DNA from: a bacterium
GTDB taxonomy: Bacteria > Verrucomicrobiota > Kiritimatiellia > UBA8416
Assembly: GCA_020048935.1 (NCBI GenBank)
Contig: JAIFLS010000162.1
Span: forward strand, 1 to 5,378
Direction: 5' to 3'
DNA length: 5,378 nt
The first letter of the stretch is position 1; each line of letters opens with the position of its first letter. Below, in pieces: positions 1-3,756 of the stretch. The position numbers were made by a program, and so were the translations under genes. The notes below the pieces were generated by a model. It made no database searches and had not been told where the DNA came from. It was given only the letters and a program-made list of their open reading frames with translations.

Positions 1-857
1 AATACACGCCGTCGCAGATCCTGACGGCCAGCCGGACGCTCTTTGACGCGGGTGAATTCGCCATCGCGATCGAGGGGTATGACCGGATTATCCAGTCGGA
101 AAAGGAACAAAAACTGCTGGAGCCGGCCCGGGTCGGCAAGGGGCTGGCTCTCGTCAGGCTGGAGCGTTTCGCCGAGGCCGTGACCCTGCTTGAAAAGGTG
201 CTTGAGGACTACCCGAAATCGGGCTACACGGTGGACATCTGCCGCGCGGCCAGCGCGGCCTATGCGGCGGTGGCCAGTGTGACGCCGGAAGAGCCGAAAC
301 GCTTTGAAATGTTCAACAAGGCGGTGGAGGTCATGAACCGGGCGCTCAAATTTGCCAAGGATGACGGGACAAAGACGGAACTGTATGTCGGGGTGGCCCG
401 CACCTTCGAGCGCAAGTCGGCGGCTGAGAAGCAGTTCGGGACGCCCGAAAAGGCCGCATCCTACCGCGATGAGGCCGTGGCGGCCTATCAGTCGGTGATC
501 ATGTTCCGTAACCCGAATGATGCCGCGGTGGCGCCGCACCTGCAGGATGCCTATGCCGCCTGCCTGCCGCTGATGCTGGAAATGCAGCGCTGGGATGATG
601 TCGTGCAGGATGCCCAGAATTACCTCGCTGCTTTCCCCAACGGGAAGTACGCTTTAGTTGTGCGTCAGGCATTGAATCGTGCCCGCGTGAGCGGGGGTAC
701 GGCACAAACCGGGGAAACGACAGTTGTGACGACCGGTGTAACGACCGGAGAAGTGAGCAATGTAACGACCGGTGTATCGACCGGCGAAGTGAGCGGTGTA
801 ACGAACGGCGAAGCAACCGGGGAAACCCCGGCGGCGGAAGACAAACCGCTGCCTTGA
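1..857 (+). CDS. TPR-like helical-repeat protein, 5' partial
   Basis: The reading frame is open from the left edge (first full codon at 3-5) to TGA at 855-857, giving 284 visible residues; the true start lies upstream. The GTG at 180 is in frame but is not the start, because the upstream codons already encode repeat-like helices (e.g. LFDAGEFAIAIEGYDRII). The clearest TPR-like unit is coded at about 129-227 (GKGLALVRLERFAEAV then LLEKVLEDYP), with the small-residue and Tyr/Pro spacing typical of TPRs. Further helical pairs lie at about 381-524 and 528-683. The C-terminal tail from about 684 is low complexity and holds a degenerate 12-residue repeat. No enzymatic motif is seen. TPR proteins are binding scaffolds. 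Next to exbB/exbD genes, a periplasmic partner role like CpoB/YbgF or BamD is plausible, but the N-terminus that would show export is missing. The next gene starts 14 bases downstream, so co-transcription is likely. Confidence 0.82.
   Translation, partial: YTPSQILTASRTLFDAGEFAIAIEGYDRIIQSEKEQKLLEPARVGKGLALVRLERFAEAVTLLEKVLEDYPKSGYTVDICRAASAAYAAVASVTPEEPKRFEMFNKAVEVMNRALKFAKDDGTKTELYVGVARTFERKSAAEKQFGTPEKAASYRDEAVAAYQSVIMFRNPNDAAVAPHLQDAYAACLPLMLEMQRWDDVVQDAQNYLAAFPNGKYALVVRQALNRARVSGGTAQTGETTVVTTGVTTGEVSNVTTGVSTGEVSGVTNGEATGETPAAEDKPLP
726..824 (+). repeat. Degenerate 36-nt (12-residue) tandem repeat, coding
   Basis: Two 36-base units (726-761 and 762-797) and a shorter third (798-824) follow each other in frame. 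They encode VTTGVTTGEVSN, VTTGVSTGEVSG and VTNGEATGE. Each unit itself looks like a doubled V-T-T-G/E step, so the repeat probably grew from a shorter T-G motif. The DNA copies are similar (shared gtAACGACCGGtgta-type core) but not identical. The segment forms the hydrophilic, probably unstructured tail of the TPR-like protein and ends 30 bases before its stop codon. Confidence 0.85.
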
Positions 858-859
858 TC

Positions 860-865
860 AAGGAG
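860..865 (+). promoter_or_regulatory. Ribosome binding site that sets the start at 872
   Basis: AAGGAG lies 6 bases before the ATG at 872. The same frame also has TTG at 854 (overlapping the previous stop) and ATG at 866, but the first has no upstream Shine-Dalgarno and the second is too close to this one. Confidence 0.7.
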
Positions 866-871
866 ATGGAT

Positions 872-1696
872 ATGAACGATCTGACAACGCAATCAACCGT
901 TGCCGCGCCCTCGCGGCTGGCGGCGGCCGTGCTGATGCTGCTGGCGATGACCGTGCTCCCTTGCGTGGCGCAGCATCAGGCGACTCTGGTCATGAAAAAC
1001 CAAACGCAGTCGAAGCCGGGGATCGTGCGTTACCTGCCCGCCTCTCGCAGTTATGAGTTCAATGATGGAACCATAACTCGCACGGTGAAGGCGTCTGAAG
1101 TCGACAAGGTGATCCTGACGCAGCCGCCGGCGGGTCTGCAGCAGGCCGTCCAGCAGGTCAACAGCGGCAACTACCAGGCACCGATCGCGGTGCTCCAGCA
1201 GATCGCGGCGGCGTATACGATGATGGGACCCGATGTGGTGGCCTCGCAGGCTCTGGCGCTGGCGTACCTGCGAACCAGCCGGACCAAGGACGCGCTGAAG
1301 ATCTGCGAGGATTTGGTGAAAAACAACCCTGACGCGCTGCTCGACGGTAATTTCGCCAGCGTCTACTGGGAGACCCTGCTGGCCGAGGGGAAGACGGCCG
1401 CCCTGCGTGCCAGCCTGCGTACCGCGGTCGAGACCGGCGGACGCGAGGTAGCCGCCGTGGCCCAGGTTCGCCGCGGGGATCTTGAAATGCAGGAGAAAAA
1501 ACCGCGCGAGGCGCTGCTGGACGGTTACCTGCGCACGATCCTGCTCTTCCAGGATGTCACCTTCATCCAGCCCGAGGCCCTCTCCAAGGCCATCAAGGCG
1601 CATGAGGATCTCAACGAGGTGCAGTATGCCGAGCGCTGGCGCAAGCGTCTGCTCGGCAGTTTCGGTGACAGTGAATACGCCAAGAAATTCAAATAG
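872..1696 (+). CDS. Exported TPR-like helical protein
   Basis: 274 residues from the ATG at 872 to TAG at 1694-1696. The N-terminus looks like a signal peptide: polar residues 1-14 with Arg15, a hydrophobic core at about 16-30 (LAAAVLMLLAMTVLP) and a plausible signal peptidase I site after Ala33 (CVA then QHQ). The Cys at 31 follows Pro, so it is a poor lipobox and a lipoprotein is unlikely. Residues 36-85 look like a small beta-rich N-terminal part ending in KASEVDKVILTQPPA. From about 86 to 265 the chain is helical with TPR-like pairs (e.g. SQALALAYLRTSRTKDALKI, DLVKNNPDALLDG). I recognise no named family and see no catalytic motif. It sits between another TPR-like gene and exbB, which suggests a periplasmic accessory to the ExbB/ExbD motor; that role is inferred. 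The 76-base gap to exbB is the longest in the upstream part of the cluster and shows no terminator. Confidence 0.85.
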   Translation: MNDLTTQSTVAAPSRLAAAVLMLLAMTVLPCVAQHQATLVMKNQTQSKPGIVRYLPASRSYEFNDGTITRTVKASEVDKVILTQPPAGLQQAVQQVNSGNYQAPIAVLQQIAAAYTMMGPDVVASQALALAYLRTSRTKDALKICEDLVKNNPDALLDGNFASVYWETLLAEGKTAALRASLRTAVETGGREVAAVAQVRRGDLEMQEKKPREALLDGYLRTILLFQDVTFIQPEALSKAIKAHEDLNEVQYAERWRKRLLGSFGDSEYAKKFK

Positions 1697-1758
1697 GAAA
1701 AACGATTTCATGAAGCCGCCGCCTGCGGTTGGGCGCGGATGGCATGACACAAACAAGA

Positions 1759-1763
1759 GGGAG
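1759..1763 (+). promoter_or_regulatory. Ribosome binding site for exbB
   Basis: GGGAG, within AGAGGGAG, lies 9 bases before the ATG at 1773. It favours this start over an in-frame ATG at 1710, which would add 21 polar residues ahead of the signal peptide and has only a weak AGGA 11 bases upstream. Confidence 0.6.
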
Positions 1764-1772
1764 ACAGGTCGC

Positions 1773-2558
1773 ATGAAGAAGGGGTTGGTTTTGTTTTCGG
1801 TATTGGGTGTGATGGCATTGGCTTTGACGGCAGGAGCTCTTTACGGGCAGGAAGCGGCGGGAACACTGGTGGCGACGGATACCGGTGAGGCCGCGACGGC
1901 ACCTGCGCAGGCCATGGACCCCGGTAGTCAATTTATCGCGGTTGTATTCAAATCCGGGGTAATGTCCTTTATCCTCTGGCTGTTCCTCTTCGCGGCCGGT
2001 GGCGCGGGTGTGTATTTCGCGGTGGATTGCGCGATCACGGTTCGTCCGACCAAGATCCTGCCGCAGAGTCTGATTGACGCTGTGACGGCGTCCATGGCCG
2101 AGGGCGATGTGCTCAAGGCGCTGAAGTGTTGTGACGATGAACCCGGTCCGCTGGCGAACGTCCTGAGTGCAGGGTTCAGTCATGTGGAAGAGGGCTTCGA
2201 CGTGATCGAGGACGCCATCTCGACGGCCGCTAACATGGAGACTGAGAAAATCATGCAGAAGCTGACGTGGCTCTCGGTGGTGGCCAACCTGGCACCGATG
2301 CTGGGCCTGCTCGGCACGGTGCAAGGTATGATCGTCGCGTTTGCAACACTGGCCGCAGGTGTGCCGGATGTCGGCTTGCTGGCCTTGGCTATTGCGCAGG
2401 CGCTCTACACGACGGCAGGAGGACTGGTTATCGCCATTCCGAGCGTGGCCACCTACTACACCTTCCGCAATACCGCCAACCGGATCGTGCTCCGGATGGA
2501 GGCCCTGACCATGGAAATGATCAAGGATCTGCGTCACGTCGAAGTGGTGGAAGACTAG
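1773..2558 (+). CDS. exbB: ExbB/TolQ/MotA-family proton channel subunit
   Basis: 261 residues of the MotA/TolQ/ExbB family, the pentameric inner-membrane channel that uses the proton gradient to drive TonB- or TolA-like partners. An N-terminal signal-like segment (MKKGLVLFSVLGVMALALTA, 1-20) and a polar stretch (about 27-53) precede the first membrane helix (about 58-84). Helix 2 (about 165-190) carries the family signature APMLGLLGTVQGMIVAF, and helix 3 (about 203-228) carries ALYTTAGGLVIAIPSV. Thr182 and Thr214 match the pore threonines known as T148 and T181 in E. coli ExbB. The conserved Glu176 position of E. coli is Gln209 here (AIAQAL in place of IAEAL). The cytoplasmic loop between helices 1 and 2 holds residues about 85-160. 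The extra N-terminal signal peptide is absent from E. coli ExbB but is a style I recall from PVC-group and related bacteria. exbD follows after 20 bases, so the genes are surely co-transcribed. TolQ is the alternative name; family membership is near certain, the subfamily less so. Confidence 0.95.
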   Translation: MKKGLVLFSVLGVMALALTAGALYGQEAAGTLVATDTGEAATAPAQAMDPGSQFIAVVFKSGVMSFILWLFLFAAGGAGVYFAVDCAITVRPTKILPQSLIDAVTASMAEGDVLKALKCCDDEPGPLANVLSAGFSHVEEGFDVIEDAISTAANMETEKIMQKLTWLSVVANLAPMLGLLGTVQGMIVAFATLAAGVPDVGLLALAIAQALYTTAGGLVIAIPSVATYYTFRNTANRIVLRMEALTMEMIKDLRHVEVVED

Positions 2559-2578
2559 CCTCACCAAGGGAAGCAACC

Positions 2579-2992
2579 ATGAGCCGCAAAAAGAATGTTG
2601 ACGGTTGCGAGCTGGACATGACGCCCATGATCGACGTCGTTTTCCAGATGATCATCTTCTTCATCGTCACTATCAAGATGGACGAGAATATCAATGAGGA
2701 AATAATACTTGAGAATGCCAAGGAAGGTCCTGTGTACAAGGATCCCGATCCCCGGACGATTGTGATCGAGGTGGACAAACGGGGCTGGATCTCGATTAAC
2801 AATCTACAGCTCAACGATAAGACTCTGCGGGATATCATGCTCAACAGGTTCCAGCGCATGGGAACCTTCCCGGTGATGATCCGGGCGGATAAGAATACGA
2901 AGCATAAGGATGTACGCAGGGTCATGGATATCTGCACGGCGGTTGGCATCTGGCGTATTGATTTTGCGGCCATCAAGGAACCGAAGAACTAA
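2579..2992 (+). CDS. exbD: ExbD/TolR-family transport protein, first copy
   Basis: 137 residues, the usual length for ExbD. A short basic cytoplasmic N-terminus (MSRKK) leads into one membrane helix (about 14-33) with the signature LDMTPMIDVVFQMIIFFIVT. Asp19 matches the single protonatable Asp of the family (Asp25 in E. coli ExbD), which sits inside the ExbB pore. The periplasmic domain (about 45-135) keeps the expected strand-helix pattern, including IVIEVDKRGWISIN and VMIRADKNTKHKDVRRVMD, ending with a short strand (WRIDFAA). AAGGGA 7 bases before the ATG supports the start. It lies 20 bases after exbB and 19 bases before a second exbD. It should act as the proton-relay partner of ExbB at the inner membrane. 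TolR is an alternative assignment that sequence alone cannot exclude. Confidence 0.95.
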   Translation: MSRKKNVDGCELDMTPMIDVVFQMIIFFIVTIKMDENINEEIILENAKEGPVYKDPDPRTIVIEVDKRGWISINNLQLNDKTLRDIMLNRFQRMGTFPVMIRADKNTKHKDVRRVMDICTAVGIWRIDFAAIKEPKN

Positions 2993-3011
2993 TCAAGGAA
3001 AGAATCCAGCC

Positions 3012-3431
3012 ATGTCAAAAGAGCGAAGAGCCAGGAATAAAGGCGATGCTTGCAAGCTGGAGATGACGCCGATGATCGACGTGGTCTTCCAGCTTCTGAT
3101 TTTCTTTATAGTCACGCTTAAGGAGACGGATATCCTGTCGCATCTGGATGTCTCGCGCCCGGCCCCGGATAGCACTGCCGTTCCTGAGCAGGATCCGGAC
3201 GAGATGCTGACCATCCAGATCGGCAAGGAAGGCTGGGTGGTCAACGGACGCCCGTACATCAATGCCCATTTTGACCAGATGGACAAGCAGTTGACGCGTT
3301 TCGCCTCGATCAGCCGCAAGTCCAGCGTGATCATCAAGTGCACCAGTGAATCGCCACACTCTTATCTGGTGCGGGTGCTGAATATCCTGGCTCGGGAACG
3401 GATGGCGAATATCTCCGTCTTCAGCCTGTAG
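3012..3431 (+). CDS. exbD: ExbD/TolR-family transport protein, second copy
   Basis: 139 residues, a paralogue of the preceding gene. The membrane signature MTPMIDVVFQLLIFFIVT is nearly identical, with the essential Asp at residue 23, after a longer basic head (MSKERRARNK). The periplasmic domain has diverged. It has a Pro/Asp-rich linker (RPAPDSTAVPEQDPDE, about 49-64), a strand (MLTIQIGKEGWVVNG) and a C-terminal helix. The IRAD-type strand end of the first copy is replaced by IIKCTSES. The upstream AGGA is 12 bases from the ATG, longer than ideal, so translation may be weaker than for the first copy. Tandem exbD genes suggest a mixed ExbD dimer in the ExbB pore or two alternative partners. 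It is the last gene before a 325-base non-coding gap. Confidence 0.94.
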   Translation: MSKERRARNKGDACKLEMTPMIDVVFQLLIFFIVTLKETDILSHLDVSRPAPDSTAVPEQDPDEMLTIQIGKEGWVVNGRPYINAHFDQMDKQLTRFASISRKSSVIIKCTSESPHSYLVRVLNILARERMANISVFSL

Positions 3432-3456
3432 CTGTAGCGGGATCCTTGATAATGTG

Positions 3457-3478
3457 GGACAGGCACCCTTGCCTGTCC
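3457..3478. repeat. Perfect 9-bp inverted repeat with 4-base loop
   Basis: GGACAGGCA, loop CCCT, then TGCCTGTCC. It starts 26 bases after the exbD stop codon. No T tract follows, so it is not a standard terminator. It may stabilise the 3' end of the exbB-exbD-exbD transcript or be a separate interspersed repeat. It is distinct in sequence from the palindromes that follow. Confidence 0.75.
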
Positions 3479-3508
3479 ATCCGGGCATGAGTCGCATGGC
3501 TGTAAGTC

Positions 3509-3633
3509 GTAGCCCAGTCGCGCCGCGACTGAGGCTGCGGGGATGCGGGTGCGATTACGGGAAAAACAGTGCTTTCGCCACCCTGCCATTCGCTTACAAC
3601 GCGAGAGCCGCACTCGCGGCGCGAGTGGGCTAC
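3509..3633. repeat. REPIN/BIME-like pair of inverted GTAG palindromes
   Basis: Unit 1 (3509-3536) and unit 2 (3606-3633, opposite strand) match at 25 of 28 positions, with 69 bases between them. Read outside-in, each unit begins GTAGCCCA and contains a perfect palindrome with a one-base centre: AGTCGCG-C-CGCGACT in unit 1, ACTCGCG-C-CGCGAGT in unit 2. Outer AGCC and GGCT segments can pair around it, giving an imperfect hairpin with a small asymmetric internal loop. Two of the three differences are a G/C swap on both sides of the same palindrome, so pairing is kept. A GTAG foot plus an imperfect palindrome, in inverted pairs, is the known design of REP elements mobilised by RAYT transposases. 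No transposase gene is in the window. The assignment is structural; genomic copy number is not visible here. Confidence 0.7.
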
Positions 3634-3710
3634 AGCGGGTAATCATTGGCTATGAAGCAAGTTCCGCAAAAATATTTCTAATAGATCCTAGTCCGCATGC
3701 GTTTACAGGG

Positions 3711-3726
3711 TGAAAACAGATTTTCA
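3711..3726. repeat. Short AT-rich inverted repeat in the leader
   Basis: TGAAAA, loop CAGA, TTTTCA forms a perfect 6-bp inverted repeat 30 bases before the start at 3757. It could be an operator half-site pair or a weak mRNA hairpin, but a repeat this short may be chance. Confidence 0.3.
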
Positions 3727-3744
3727 GGCAGTTTAGACAGTAAT

Positions 3745-3750
3745 GGAGGA
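3745..3750 (+). promoter_or_regulatory. Strong ribosome binding site for the toroid-fusion gene
   Basis: GGAGGA lies 6 bases before the ATG at 3757. It selects this start over the ATG at 3761, which is in another frame. Confidence 0.8.
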
Positions 3751-3756
3751 GCCGAG

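Larger units (their letters stand above)
3432..3756 (+). other. Non-coding gap between exbD and the toroid-fusion gene
   Basis: This 325-base stretch has no convincing gene. It contains, in order, a perfect 9-bp hairpin (3457-3478), a 125-base inverted pair of palindromic units (3509-3633) and a less GC-rich leader (about 3634-3756) that ends in the ribosome binding site of the next gene. The only + frame of any size (3454-3642) is accounted for by the palindromic DNA and has no credible start signal. No run of T follows either hairpin, so a factor-independent terminator is not supported. I see no strong sigma-70-type promoter pair in the leader. Confidence 0.75.

Noticed and set aside
726..824. 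CRISPR array
   Set aside because: The 36-nt units are directly adjacent without spacers, are in frame and encode a protein tail.
1482..1772. Longer exbB starting upstream, inside the preceding gene
   Set aside because: The upstream extension is Arg/Ser-rich and overlaps the TPR-like gene in another frame; the ATG at 1773 has a ribosome binding site and opens directly with a signal peptide.
893..2576. Long minus-strand open frames (893-1774 and 1689-2576) opposite the TPR-like and exbB genes
   Set aside because: They are rich in Arg, His and Gln, lack recognisable domains and lie wholly opposite well-supported + strand genes; high GC content explains open antisense frames.
3457..3633. Factor-independent terminator
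   Set aside because: Strong hairpins are present but none is followed by a T run on either strand.
3509..3633. MITE or insertion sequence with target-site duplication
   Set aside because: The inverted ends would fit, but no direct duplication flanks them, and the inner palindromes with a GTAG foot fit a REP pair better.
3454..3642. 62-codon + frame in the non-coding gap
   Set aside because: It runs through the inverted repeats, has no ribosome binding site and its composition follows the palindromic DNA.
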